Positions 45,748 through 54,271 of a DNA stretch of 64,000 nt are shown here, in pieces. The notes below the pieces were generated by a model. That model did no database searches, was not told the origin of the DNA, and saw nothing but the letters and a program-made list of their open reading frames with translations. Origin of the DNA: Bifidobacterium asteroides (GTDB taxonomy: Bacteria > Actinomycetota > Actinomycetes > Actinomycetales > Bifidobacteriaceae); assembly GCF_003202695.1 (NCBI RefSeq), contig NZ_QGLL01000001.1:310001-374000 (forward strand), in the 5' to 3' direction. Position 1 is the first letter of the stretch; each line of letters begins with the position of its first letter. Position numbers and translations under genes: made by a program.

Positions 45748-46448
45748 CCGATCGTGAGGTATTCCTGGACTATCTGGCCAAGAAGAGCGGCAGACCCCGT
45801 CATCAGCTCAAGGATCATCCTCTGGTGCCGGTCAACGACCTGCCGGAGACTACCCTGTCAGGCCACACGCAGGATGAGCTGCTGGAGATCGCTCGGAAGA
45901 GCAGCGAGGCCGTCCATGTGGACTTCCGTACTTGCACCAAGGCTGGCCTGCCCACCGCTTTGGATGAGTTCATCGATTCGCGAAAGGATGACAGCGACCA
46001 TGTGATGCTGCCCACCTCCGACCTCTTTGCAGATTTCGGTCTGGAGGAGTGGAGAGATGGACTGAACCCGCCGGCCACTTTCTGGAAGCCGGGAGCCAGC
46101 CGCGAGGAGAACATCAAGACAGCCGACCAGTCCGGGACGGCCATCGCATTTGCGGACTTCCTGTTGGCTGAGTCGGGCACCATCGCTGTAGCCACAACTC
46201 CAGGTCAGGGTCGAGCCTTTCACTTCCTGCCGGTGCACTATCTGAGCATCATCCGCAAGTCCAAGATTCTGCCCCGAACCCGGCAGGCCATGGACTACTA
46301 CGATCCAGCCTTGGTCTCGGGCGAGCTCAAGACCTCCAACATCAACTTCATCACCGGCCCCTCCAACACGGGCGACATCGAGATGGTGATCGTGGTGGGT
46401 GTGCATGGCCCTCTGGATATGACATATCTGGTGGTTGAAGACATGTAG
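45744..46448 (+). CDS. lutC: L-lactate utilisation protein LutC (LUD domain)
   Basis: 234-aa LUD-domain protein, third subunit of LutABC. The conserved segment ADFLLAESGTIAVATTPGQGR and the C-terminal NFITGPSNTGDIEMVIVVGVHGP are family marks. It starts inside the lutB stop (ATGA). The operon ends with a strong terminator 36 bp after its stop. Lactate is usually an end product of bifidobacteria; this operon implies re-use of it, most simply with oxygen through cytochrome bd. Confidence 0.94.
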   Translation: MTDREVFLDYLAKKSGRPRHQLKDHPLVPVNDLPETTLSGHTQDELLEIARKSSEAVHVDFRTCTKAGLPTALDEFIDSRKDDSDHVMLPTSDLFADFGLEEWRDGLNPPATFWKPGASREENIKTADQSGTAIAFADFLLAESGTIAVATTPGQGRAFHFLPVHYLSIIRKSKILPRTRQAMDYYDPALVSGELKTSNINFITGPSNTGDIEMVIVVGVHGPLDMTYLVVEDM

Positions 46449-46483
46449 CTTTGCTGCATCCCCTGCTTAGGCAGGCGCATTTC

Positions 46484-46544
46484 CCGTAAGTGGGGAGTCA
46501 GCGGATCAAAAAAGGACGCTGGCTCCCCACTTACGGTTTTGCTT
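46484..46544 (+). terminator. Strong terminator after lutABC
   Basis: A 20-bp stem (46484-46503 with 46517-46536, one G-T pair) has a 13-nt A-rich loop and is followed by TTTTGCTT. It also separates the plus-strand lut operon from the convergent rimM gene. Confidence 0.92.
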
Positions 46545-46567
46545 CATGGCTTTGCTGAAAGGCGCGT

Positions 46568-47173
46568 TCAGCCCAGGCCGGGCAAAAGTCCTCCGGGTGG
46601 ATCAATGGCCACGTACCCGTTTTCAATGTCAACCTGAGGCACCAGGGCTTCGACGAAGGGTATCAGTCCCTCCACACCATCGTCGCTTTCTTCGGTGGTC
46701 ATGCGGATCTGCAGCTGCTGCTGGGCTGCACCGTCCAGTACGTCGTTGACTTGACCGACCACTCGTCCGGCAGACTCACCCAGTGAGTTGCCCGGAGCCA
46801 TGCGGACCTCGAGCCCGATCAGGTCTTCGGGGTACCAGGCATCCTCCTGCGCCAGCTCCTCGGCTGGATCAGCCTGGACATACAGTTCAACGCCGTTCAG
46901 TGCTTCGGCGGCGTTTCTGTCAGTTACTCCTTGGAAGAGGACGATCCAACGCTGTTTGAAGCGACGGGAGGAGACCACTGTGAAAACCTGTCCGTCATTG
47001 GTCTGCAACTGAGATCCGGATGCGAAGCGTCGCTCGGGCTCGTCAGTGTAGGCATATACGTTGACCTCGCCCTTGAGTCCCTGAGCGCGGCCGATACGGC
47101 AGACCCTCAGCAGTCTTCGCTGCTGAGGGTCTTGACCCTGCGGATCGTGATTGGTGGACCGGCTGGGGCTCAC
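46568..47173 (-). CDS. rimM: Ribosome maturation factor RimM
   Basis: 30S assembly factor that binds S19 and helps mature the 16S rRNA head domain. LRVCRIGRAQGLKGEVNVYAYTDEP is the RimM N-terminal barrel; WYPEDLIGLEV begins the PRC-barrel domain, which ends in VPQVDIENGYVAIDPPGGLL. It is 201 aa, with about 20 hydrophilic N-terminal residues. The start codon at 47173 is GTG and overlaps the khpA TGA (GTGA), so the two are coupled. Confidence 0.94.
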   Translation of the reverse strand: MSPSRSTNHDPQGQDPQQRRLLRVCRIGRAQGLKGEVNVYAYTDEPERRFASGSQLQTNDGQVFTVVSSRRFKQRWIVLFQGVTDRNAAEALNGVELYVQADPAEELAQEDAWYPEDLIGLEVRMAPGNSLGESAGRVVGQVNDVLDGAAQQQLQIRMTTEESDDGVEGLIPFVEALVPQVDIENGYVAIDPPGGLLPGLG

Positions 47174-47403
47174 CGGCGTACGTCCATGATGTCGACGCGA
47201 ACCTTGTGGTCGGCCAGGGCTTGGATTACGGTGCGGATGGCGTTGGCGGTCCTGCCGCCCCTGCCGATCACACGGCCAATATCCTCGGGATTGACCCGTA
47301 CCCGCAACAGCTCTCCGCGAGAGTTTTCGTGGGACTTGACCGACACGTCATCGGGGAAGTCCACGATGTTCCTGATCAGGTGCTCAACGGCCTGTGCAAG
47401 CAT
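47170..47403 (-). CDS. khpA: KH-domain RNA-binding protein KhpA
   Basis: 77-aa single KH domain; the GRVIGRGGRTANAIR loop contains the GxxG RNA-binding motif. KhpA pairs with KhpB (EloR/Jag) in Gram-positive bacteria and affects cell size and mRNA. The gene sits between rpsP and rimM, the standard position. ATG 47403 is chosen over ATG 47421, which adds six unconserved residues. Confidence 0.94.
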   Translation of the reverse strand: MLAQAVEHLIRNIVDFPDDVSVKSHENSRGELLRVRVNPEDIGRVIGRGGRTANAIRTVIQALADHKVRVDIMDVRR

Positions 47404-47438
47404 GATAGCCGGTCCTTCCAATCTTCAGTAAATGTGCC

Positions 47439-47897
47439 TTACTCAGCTGCCTGCTCGGCCTGGGCGGCATCTGCAGACTCATCGGCCTTGGGGGCTTCCT
47501 TCTCCGCCTCGGCCTTAGCCTTGGCCTCAGCCTCGGACTTAGCGGCCTTGAGCTTCTGGGCTTCGTTCTGTGCCTGCTCGATGCGGGCTTGGGCATCCGC
47601 CTCGGCCTGTGGCACCTTAAGAGTGCCTTCCTTGCCGGGCAGATCCTTGAACTTCTGCCAGTCGCCGGTAATCTTCAGAAGGTTGAAGACGGGGTCGCTG
47701 GGCTGAGCGCCTACACCCAGCCAGTACTGGGCGCGCTCGGAGTCGATCTTGATTGAAGAGGGCTGGGTGTTGGGATCGTAGGTGCCGATCTCCTCAATAA
47801 CCTTGCCATCGCGCTTCTTGCGGGAATCAACCACGACCACGCGGTAGAAGGGGTAGAACTTCTTGCCCATTCTCTTCAGACGAATTCTGGTTGCCAA
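47439..47897 (-). CDS. rpsP: 30S ribosomal protein S16 with Ala/Glu/Lys-rich tail, TTG start
   Basis: 152 aa. The core ([26 protein letters not shown] and following) is S16. The last 60 or so residues are Ala, Lys and Glu-rich and probably helical, a tail common in actinobacterial S16. No ATG fits the conserved N-terminus; AAGGAG lies seven bases before TTG 47897, which encodes the first residue of the usual (M)ATRIRL. The longer frame to 48032 would include promoter DNA. It heads the rpsP-khpA-rimM operon. Confidence 0.94.
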   Translation of the reverse strand: MATRIRLKRMGKKFYPFYRVVVVDSRKKRDGKVIEEIGTYDPNTQPSSIKIDSERAQYWLGVGAQPSDPVFNLLKITGDWQKFKDLPGKEGTLKVPQAEADAQARIEQAQNEAQKLKAAKSEAEAKAKAEAEKEAPKADESADAAQAEQAAE

Positions 47898-48020
47898 AAC
47901 GGCTCTCCTTGGTACTTGGTGTGCCCGGCGGCGTCTCCATGTGGGGCATGGCGGCGCTCCTGGCGTGTTCCTCACGGCCGTCGGAATGAGAGGGCTCCTC
48001 CGGACATGAATAACAGCAAA

Positions 48021-48026
48021 AGTATA
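48021..48026 (-). promoter_or_regulatory. Candidate -10 box of the rpsP operon
   Basis: TATACT on the minus strand in an AT-rich patch; no good -35 is visible. It predicts a leader of about 115 nt before the rpsP TTG, and the box lies within the 171-bp gap between rpsP and the next upstream gene. Confidence 0.4.
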
Positions 48027-48068
48027 CCTCACCTAGGCGATAAGCCAGTTGATGAGCCTGTTTTGTAT

Positions 48069-49031
48069 TCAGAGCCGACCAGGCAGGACCAGTTGGGCTA
48101 TCAGTGCCCGGTGGTCGCTGCCGCTGATCCGAAGAGCATGCATGGATTGTGCGGTCAGGTCATCGTCCATCAGGATATGGTCGATTTCGATCAATGGTGG
48201 CAGCAATCGTCCCGAGGGAAAGGTTGGATGGCTGCCAGCCTTCAGGGACAGGGAGGCATCGCGCAGTCCCGACTGCGCCAGCATGGCCCGGAAGGTCGGG
48301 TGTTGCAGGGTGGCGTTGCAGTCGCCCATGACGATGGTGGGGGTGGGCGGCTGGGCCAGTTTGGCCAAGGCGGCGATGCCCATGCCCCACTGTCTGGCGC
48401 CGCGTTGAGGTGATTTGGGGTGAACGCTGGCCACTCGGACCGGTCCGCAGCTGGTCTTCAGCTCGACCAGAGGCACGGCCGCCGCTGGCAGGTCCAGGGC
48501 TGAGGGATAAGCAATCGCGGGCCGGGCCGCCGAGAGGATGACATTGCGTCCGCCGTTGTCATCGGGGCCGGCAGTTCCCTGCGTCAGGTAGGGCAGGAGC
48601 TGATGTATGCCTGCGGTCTGAAGCGATTCCAGCAGATTTCCCTTCACTTCCTGCAGGGCCAGCACTTCCACTTCATAGGAGCGCACGCAACGTACGATCT
48701 CTTCAGGATCGGCTCGGCCAAAGCGGCAGTTCAGAGTCATGACGCTCAGCCCATGGTCGGAGGACGACTGGCTGGTCCGGTCTGCTTGAGGCAGCCGGTA
48801 GCGCAGGCGGTGGCAGCTGACCAGAGTAAGCTCTACAAACGCCAGCAGGCATTGAAGCCAGGCATGCATAAGAACCGTCAATATCAATATGGCCAACAGG
48901 GGAACAGCCAGTAGATCGATCAGAGCGATCAGCTCAACCAGTGGGCGATGCCAATCAGCCCCAGCCGGCAGGAAGCGCAGGGCCATCCACAAGGCGATGA
49001 GCCCCAAGAGAATCCAGAGAAAGGTGTTCAC
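48069..49031 (-). CDS. Membrane-anchored endonuclease/exonuclease/phosphatase-family protein
   Basis: 320 aa. The N-terminal 75 residues have about three hydrophobic helices; the rest is an EEP domain. Catalytic motifs are visible: TLNCRFGRAD (Asn), LALQEVK (metal-binding Glu), VMGDCNATL (Asp and Asn), EIDHILM and SDHRALIAQL (Asp and His). The domain probably faces outside, as in similar actinobacterial proteins. The substrate (nucleic acid or phosphoester) is unknown. It lies between ffh and rpsP on the same strand. Confidence 0.87.
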   Translation of the reverse strand: MNTFLWILLGLIALWMALRFLPAGADWHRPLVELIALIDLLAVPLLAILILTVLMHAWLQCLLAFVELTLVSCHRLRYRLPQADRTSQSSSDHGLSVMTLNCRFGRADPEEIVRCVRSYEVEVLALQEVKGNLLESLQTAGIHQLLPYLTQGTAGPDDNGGRNVILSAARPAIAYPSALDLPAAAVPLVELKTSCGPVRVASVHPKSPQRGARQWGMGIAALAKLAQPPTPTIVMGDCNATLQHPTFRAMLAQSGLRDASLSLKAGSHPTFPSGRLLPPLIEIDHILMDDDLTAQSMHALRISGSDHRALIAQLVLPGRL

Positions 49032-49061
49032 GTGCCACTGTCTCCTGCAGGAGATAGGGGT

Positions 49062-50678
49062 TTAGCGGCCGCCGAAGAGACCGCCCAATCCGCCGCCCAA
49101 ATTAGGGGGCAGGTCCGGCAGGCCCTCAGGCATCTGCGGAGTCTCGGGGCGCTTGGCGAAGGCCGAGCCTCCGGAGGATTTGACCTTGCCTGACAGGCGC
49201 TCGCGCAGAGCCTTCTCTTCGGCCTCCCGCTTCATGGGATTGCCTGAACGGGAACCCTTGCGGCCCTTCTTGCCTTTTTTGCCCTTCTTGCCGCCGCCAG
49301 CACCCATGCCTCCCATGCCTGGGATCGAGCGGCTGCCATTGGTCATTCGCTTCATCATCTTGGCAGCTTGCTCGAACCGCTGCAGCAGACCGTTGACGGC
49401 TGAGACCGTAGTTCCAGCGCCATAGGCGATCCGGGCCCGCCGTGAGCCATCGATGATGCTGGGGTCGCGTCGTTCCTGAGGAGTCATGGACTGGATGATG
49501 GCCTGGGTCCGGTCCACCTCCTTTTCGTCGAACTGCTCAAGCTCCTTACGATGCTGGGCCATGCCTGGAATCATGCCCAGGATGCTCTTGAAGGAGCCCA
49601 GTTTGCGGACCTGCTGGAGCTGCTCCAGAAAGTCGTCCAGGCCGAAGCTGCCCTCGGACATCTTCCCGGCGGCCTTGCGGGCCTCCTCCTCGTCGAACTG
49701 GCGTTGGGCCTGCTCGATCAGCGTCAGGATGTCGCCCATATCCAGAATGCGGGAGGCCATGCGGTCGGGGTGGAAGACCTCGAAGGCCTTGAGGCCCTCT
49801 CCGTTGGAATCGAAGAGGATGGGCTTGCCGGTCACCGAGGCTACCGACAGGGCCGCGCCGCCGCGAGCATCGCCGTCCAGCTTGGACAGGACCACGCCGG
49901 TGAAGTCCACACCCTGGTCGAAGGCCTTGGCTGTAGCGACCGCATCCTGGCCGATCATGGCATCGATGACGAAGAGAATCTCATCGGGGTGGACGGCATC
50001 GCGAATATTGCGGGCCTGCTCCATCAGCTCCTGGTCCACGCCCAGCCGACCGGCTGTATCAATAATGACCACATCGTAGAGTTTGTCCTTGGCCACTCTG
50101 ATCGAGTCGGCGGCCACCTTGACCGGATCGCCCGTGACCTGTCCTGGGGCCGCCGGCTCGGAGCCGCTGGTCTGTACGCCAGGTTCGGGGGCGTATACCG
50201 GTACTTCTGCGCGTTCGCCGACCACCTGGAGCTGGGTGACAGCGTTGGGCCTTTGCAGATCCGCCGCCACCAGCAGGGGGGTGTGGCCGGCATCCTTGAG
50301 CCAGTAGCCGAGCTTGCCTGCCAGCGTGGTCTTGCCGGCGCCCTGCAGGCCGGCCAGCATGATGACTGTAGGCGGGGTCTTGGCGAAATTGAGCGGCCGA
50401 TCCACTCCCGCGCCCAGGATGTCGGTCAGTTCTTCGTAGACGATGGAGACCACCTGCTGGGCCGGGTTCAGAGCCTTGGAGACCTCCTCGCCCAGAGCGC
50501 GTTCTCTGATGCGTCCGGTGAAGGAGCGCACCACATCCAGGGAGACATCAGCATCCAGGAGGGCGCGCCGGATCTCGCGGATTGTGCCGTCGATGTCGGC
50601 CTCGGTCAGCTTCCCCTTGGAGCGCAGATGGGTGAAGGCCTGGGAGAGCCGATCGGTCAAAGATGAAAATGCTGCCAT
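49062..50678 (-). CDS. ffh: Signal recognition particle protein Ffh
   Basis: GTPase that with 4.5S RNA targets membrane and secreted proteins to the translocon. N domain, G domain with GLQGAGKTTLAGKLG, DTAGRLGVD and SKLDGDARGG, then the methionine-rich M domain ending in GGLGGLFGGR. It is 538 aa, longer than the usual 450 or so, because of a Gly/Lys-rich tail and an insertion of about 25 residues (starting PVYAPEPGVQTSGSE) in the G domain. The 320-bp gap upstream (50679-50998) belongs to the divergent sugar operon. Confidence 0.96.
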   Translation of the reverse strand: MAAFSSLTDRLSQAFTHLRSKGKLTEADIDGTIREIRRALLDADVSLDVVRSFTGRIRERALGEEVSKALNPAQQVVSIVYEELTDILGAGVDRPLNFAKTPPTVIMLAGLQGAGKTTLAGKLGYWLKDAGHTPLLVAADLQRPNAVTQLQVVGERAEVPVYAPEPGVQTSGSEPAAPGQVTGDPVKVAADSIRVAKDKLYDVVIIDTAGRLGVDQELMEQARNIRDAVHPDEILFVIDAMIGQDAVATAKAFDQGVDFTGVVLSKLDGDARGGAALSVASVTGKPILFDSNGEGLKAFEVFHPDRMASRILDMGDILTLIEQAQRQFDEEEARKAAGKMSEGSFGLDDFLEQLQQVRKLGSFKSILGMIPGMAQHRKELEQFDEKEVDRTQAIIQSMTPQERRDPSIIDGSRRARIAYGAGTTVSAVNGLLQRFEQAAKMMKRMTNGSRSIPGMGGMGAGGGKKGKKGKKGRKGSRSGNPMKREAEEKALRERLSGKVKSSGGSAFAKRPETPQMPEGLPDLPPNLGGGLGGLFGGR

Positions 50679-50831
50679 AATGTCCCAAGTCTACCTGTCA
50701 GCCGGGAGAATGGCCGCTGGCCGCTTCTGGAATGAAATGATGGCTGAGCATGGATGCGTTCATTGCGACGAGGACAGCGCAAAGGATCGGAGAGGCTTTA
50801 TCAAGCGGATTCCGGTGTACGTTGCGTCTTC

Positions 50832-50861
50832 TTGACATCAGCCTCTGCGAGCTTCTATACT
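50832..50861 (+). promoter_or_regulatory. Promoter of the sugar ABC/GH172 operon
   Basis: TTGACA (50832-50837), an 18-bp spacer and TATACT (50856-50861): the closest match to the sigma-70 consensus found in this window. Start is expected near 50868, inside the first operator. Confidence 0.75.
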
Positions 50862-50863
50862 GA

Positions 50864-50879
50864 GTCGAAACGATTCGAC
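50864..50879. promoter_or_regulatory. LacI-type operator 1
   Basis: GTCGAAACGATTCGAC: 6-bp arms (GTCGAA/TTCGAC) around a 4-bp centre, overlapping the expected transcription start. The arms match operator 2 exactly. Confidence 0.75.
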
Positions 50880-50928
50880 ATCTCGGATGCATCGATGGAG
50901 ATGGTCAGAGGCCTGCAATACATCCGAA

Positions 50929-50944
50929 GTCGAAACATTTCGAC
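50929..50944. promoter_or_regulatory. LacI-type operator 2
   Basis: GTCGAAACATTTCGAC: same arms as operator 1, with centres 65 bp apart, about six helical turns. Located in the leader about 55 bp before the binding-protein ATG. Two sites in phase suggest a repression loop by the LacI protein encoded at 55408-56436. Confidence 0.75.
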
Positions 50945-50998
50945 ATGCTGAATCGCGGTAACTGGATGCAAGGATGCAAGAAAGTGTTAGGAGCCATC

Positions 50999-52309
50999 AT
51001 GAAGATCAGAAGAGGGATCGGAGCGGCCTTAGCCCTGGCCATGTCGATCCTGCCGCTGGCGGCCTGCGGATCGGGGGGCGATGCCCCCCAGGAAGCACAT
51101 CCGTCCAGCATCAAAATCTGGTACTACGAGGAGCCCAGCAGCGGTCAGGCCAGAGGCTGGCTGAAGGCTGCCGATATCTTTACCCGACAGACCGGCATCA
51201 AGGTGGACTTCGAGGTCAAGTCCTTTACCCAGATAGCCCAGAATGGCAGCCAGTTCCTCAACTCGGACGATGCCCCGGACGTCATGGAGTCCAATCGCGG
51301 CAATGGCTCGGCCGGGGTTCTGTCCACGCTGCAGCTGCTGACCGACCTGAAGCCCTATGTGCAGAAGTATGGCTGGGACAAGAAGGTGCGCGGCCAAGCG
51401 GCGGCAGTGGGCAAGTACGACAAGCGGGGCGTCATGGACGGGGATACCTGGTACGGGGTTTCCTCCTATGCGGAGATGCAGCGCGTCTACTACAACAAGG
51501 ACCTGTTCGCCAAGTACAGGATTCCCATCCCGCGTACCTTTGACCAGTTTGTAGCGGCGCTCAAGGCCTTCAAGAGCCACGGGGTAACGCCCATAGCGGC
51601 CGATGCCCAGGAATACGGGGTGCTTTGGCTCTGGTGGCAGCTGGCCATGACCAAGGCCGATGCCCGCTTCGTTGACGACTGGCAGCTCTACAAGCATCCG
51701 GTCAACTGGCGCAGCGAGCCGCTGACGTTCGCCACCAATACCATCCGTGACTGGATCGACAAGGGATACATCTCCAGGAACGCCACCGGCATGAAGGCCG
51801 AGGACACGACAACGGCATTCATCAAGGGGACCTATCCCATCTACCAGACCGGCACCTGGAACCAGACCCGCTTCATGGAGCAGGTGAAGACCTTCGACTG
51901 GACGGCATCCATCTTCCCGGGGGCCAAGATGGTCGAGGGCTGCGCGGGCAACCTGCTGGTCATCCCGCAGAAGTCCCGGCGCAAGGATGCCGCAGCCCGC
52001 TATATCAACGTGGTCCTGTCCAAGGAGGTTCAGAACTACATCGGCAACAAGGGCGGCGTGCCAGTGGCGGCCGATACGGAGGCCATCACCAGCCCCAAGA
52101 GCCGTGATCTGGTCAACGAATACACCAAAGCCTCGGACGCCAGCCGGATGAGCTACTACCCCGACTACCCTGCGCCCAACCTGACCGACGCCATGCCGGC
52201 CGCCTTCCAGGAGCTGGTCAACGGCACCAAGAGCCCCGACCAGGTTCTGGACACCCTGCATAAGAACTACGACGACGGCGTCGCCCAGCTCGATCTGGAT
52301 GACAACTGA
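50999..52309 (+). CDS. Sugar ABC transporter substrate-binding lipoprotein (CUT1 family)
   Basis: 436-aa extracellular binding protein. The signal peptide ends in a lipobox LAAC (LPLAACGSGG), giving a lipid-anchored mature protein. The body is a family 1 solute-binding protein (IKIWYYEEPSSGQ, then DTWYGVSSYAEMQRVYYNKDL). TTAGGAG lies 6 bp before ATG 50999; the frame is open to 50945 through operator DNA. It is followed by two permeases. No ATPase is encoded here; bifidobacteria typically share one MsiK-like ATPase among such importers. The ligand is probably an oligosaccharide matching the GH172 enzyme. Confidence 0.93.
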   Translation: MKIRRGIGAALALAMSILPLAACGSGGDAPQEAHPSSIKIWYYEEPSSGQARGWLKAADIFTRQTGIKVDFEVKSFTQIAQNGSQFLNSDDAPDVMESNRGNGSAGVLSTLQLLTDLKPYVQKYGWDKKVRGQAAAVGKYDKRGVMDGDTWYGVSSYAEMQRVYYNKDLFAKYRIPIPRTFDQFVAALKAFKSHGVTPIAADAQEYGVLWLWWQLAMTKADARFVDDWQLYKHPVNWRSEPLTFATNTIRDWIDKGYISRNATGMKAEDTTTAFIKGTYPIYQTGTWNQTRFMEQVKTFDWTASIFPGAKMVEGCAGNLLVIPQKSRRKDAAARYINVVLSKEVQNYIGNKGGVPVAADTEAITSPKSRDLVNEYTKASDASRMSYYPDYPAPNLTDAMPAAFQELVNGTKSPDQVLDTLHKNYDDGVAQLDLDDN

Positions 52310-52340
52310 GCTGCGTCAATCCGCCAAGGAGAGTACAAGC

Positions 52341-53276
52341 ATGTCTGACACACATAGCAGGAAGAAGGCGCAGTCCCGCATCCCGGGCAGTGCGCCCTCA
52401 CGGTTCGTCCCATATCTGATTCCCGGCCTGATAGGCATCGTGGCCATCGTCATCGTGCCTATTTTCTGGAACATCTATTTGAGCTTCACCCGTTGGAGGG
52501 GGGTGGGGCCGACCAGATGGGTGGGTCTGCGCAACTGGCGACGACTCATGGGCGACTCGACCTTCTGGGTCTCCTTCGGACACACCCTCTGGATCATCGT
52601 GGCCATCGTCATTATTCCCACGGTTCTGGGTCTGCTGATCTCCTCGGCCCTGACTGACGTGATCCAGAAGAAGTTCGGCCCCCACACCTCTTCGACCCTG
52701 CGGGCCCTCTATTACCTGCCCCAGGTTCTGCCTGTGGCCGTGGCCACCATCATCATGGGCTGGATCTTCCGGCCTGAGGATGGAGCCGTCAACGACCTGC
52801 TGACCAAGATCGGCCTGGGAGGACTGGCTCACAACTGGCTGGGTTCGACTACTACGGCCCTGCCCATCCTTATGGTCATCCTGATCTGGATCCAGCTGGG
52901 CTATCCCATCGTCATCTTCATGTCCGGACTGCAGCGGGTGGATCCCGAGCTCTACGAGGCGGCCAGCCTGGATGGGGCCAACTGGTGGCAGAAGTTCCGC
53001 GTCATCACCCTGCCCTCCATCATTCCCGAGCTGCTGGTGGTCATCCTCACCTCCACCATCGGCGCCCTGAAGACCTTCGCCCCGGTCTACCTGCTGACCA
53101 AGGGCGGGCCCGGCACCTCCACCATGGTTCCCTCCTACTACTCCTACAACCAGTTCTTCCAGGTGCAGCAGGTGGGCTACGGCGCCGCCATCTCGACATC
53201 CCTGACCGTGGTCATCGTCATCTTCTCCATCGTCTTCACCATCGTGCAGAAGCGCGTGCAAAAGAGCATCGCCTGA
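52341..53276 (+). CDS. Sugar ABC transporter permease 1 (MalF type)
   Basis: 311-aa membrane protein with six hydrophobic segments and the EAA loop YEAASLDGANWWQKFRVITL, which contacts the ATPase. It is typical of CUT1 carbohydrate importers. AAGGAGAG precedes ATG 52341; the open frame to 52299 overlaps the binding-protein gene. It follows that gene by 31 bp and precedes the second permease by 20 bp. Confidence 0.94.
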   Translation: MSDTHSRKKAQSRIPGSAPSRFVPYLIPGLIGIVAIVIVPIFWNIYLSFTRWRGVGPTRWVGLRNWRRLMGDSTFWVSFGHTLWIIVAIVIIPTVLGLLISSALTDVIQKKFGPHTSSTLRALYYLPQVLPVAVATIIMGWIFRPEDGAVNDLLTKIGLGGLAHNWLGSTTTALPILMVILIWIQLGYPIVIFMSGLQRVDPELYEAASLDGANWWQKFRVITLPSIIPELLVVILTSTIGALKTFAPVYLLTKGGPGTSTMVPSYYSYNQFFQVQQVGYGAAISTSLTVVIVIFSIVFTIVQKRVQKSIA

Positions 53277-53296
53277 GGAAGGCAAGGAAGCGCATC

Positions 53297-54178
53297 ATGA
53301 ATAACCAAGCTACACTGCAAGCCGACGCCCGGGTGTCCTCCCGGCACGCCCGTAGAATCCGCACCTGGGGGGACTGGGCCGGTCTGATCCTGCTGATCGC
53401 AGGAGCCCTGATCATGCTCTTCCCACTGCTGATTCTGGTTCTGAACGCCTTCAAGACCACGGCTGACTACAACGCCACGGGCCCCCTGTCCGTGCCCGCC
53501 CACTTCAGCATGGACGGCATCATCGCCTTCTGGAACAAGAGCAATTTCCCGCTCAAGCTGGGCAACTCCCTGCTGATTTCCCTGGTGGTGGCCGTGGTCG
53601 GGGTCCTGCTTTCGGTCCTCAACTCCTTCGCCCTGGGCATCGGCAGAGTCAAGGGCAACACAGTCATCCTCCTGTTCATCATGCTGGCCAACATGGTCCC
53701 CCAGGAGGCCCTGCTCTACCCGCTCTACGTCATGTTCAAATGGATGGGCTTCTATAACTCCCAGTGGTCCATCATCATCATCTTCACCATCATTCAGAGC
53801 GCCTACGGCACCTATCTGCTCTCCTCCGTCTACGGGACCTTCCCCCAGGCCATCCTGGAGGCGGCCAGCGTCGACGGAGCCTCGCGCTGGCAGATTCTGC
53901 GCAAGATCGTGCTGCCGGTGTCCTGGTCGACCATCAGCGTCCTCTTCGTCTTCTTCTTCATCTGGACCTGGAACGAGTACATGATCCCCATGGCCTTCCT
54001 GATGAGCGAGAAGACGCAGACCATCCCGCTGGCCCTGGCGACCATGCAGGGGCAGCACACCATGGCTGCCACCGACCTGGCCTCCGCCTCCCTGCTCAGC
54101 ATCATTCCCACCATCATCTTCTTCATCTTCTTCCAGAGGAAGCTCTCGCAGGGGATAGTGGCTGGCGCTGTCAAGTAA
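53297..54178 (+). CDS. Sugar ABC transporter permease 2 (MalG type)
   Basis: 293-aa membrane protein with six helices and the EAA loop LEAASVDGASRWQILRKIVL. AAGGAAG lies 6 bp before ATG 53297. The frame continues upstream to 52985 as an overlap with permease 1 and is not coding there. It forms a heterodimer channel with permease 1 by family analogy. Confidence 0.94.
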   Translation: MNNQATLQADARVSSRHARRIRTWGDWAGLILLIAGALIMLFPLLILVLNAFKTTADYNATGPLSVPAHFSMDGIIAFWNKSNFPLKLGNSLLISLVVAVVGVLLSVLNSFALGIGRVKGNTVILLFIMLANMVPQEALLYPLYVMFKWMGFYNSQWSIIIIFTIIQSAYGTYLLSSVYGTFPQAILEAASVDGASRWQILRKIVLPVSWSTISVLFVFFFIWTWNEYMIPMAFLMSEKTQTIPLALATMQGQHTMAATDLASASLLSIIPTIIFFIFFQRKLSQGIVAGAVK

Positions 54179-54271
54179 TCGCCGCTGCACAAGTACACTG
54201 AACATGGCCGCCCGCTGCAAGAAGGCAGAGGAGGGGAGCGGGCGGCCCGAACATGAAAGGCAACCACAACC

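Noticed and set aside
49551-50666. 371-aa plus-strand frame opposite ffh
   Set aside because: Compositional shadow; SRP54 GTPase motifs are on the minus strand.
53177-54220. 347-aa Glu/Gln/Asp-rich minus-strand frame opposite permease 2
   Set aside because: Antisense of a hydrophobic membrane protein gives this acidic pattern; no domain or ribosome site.
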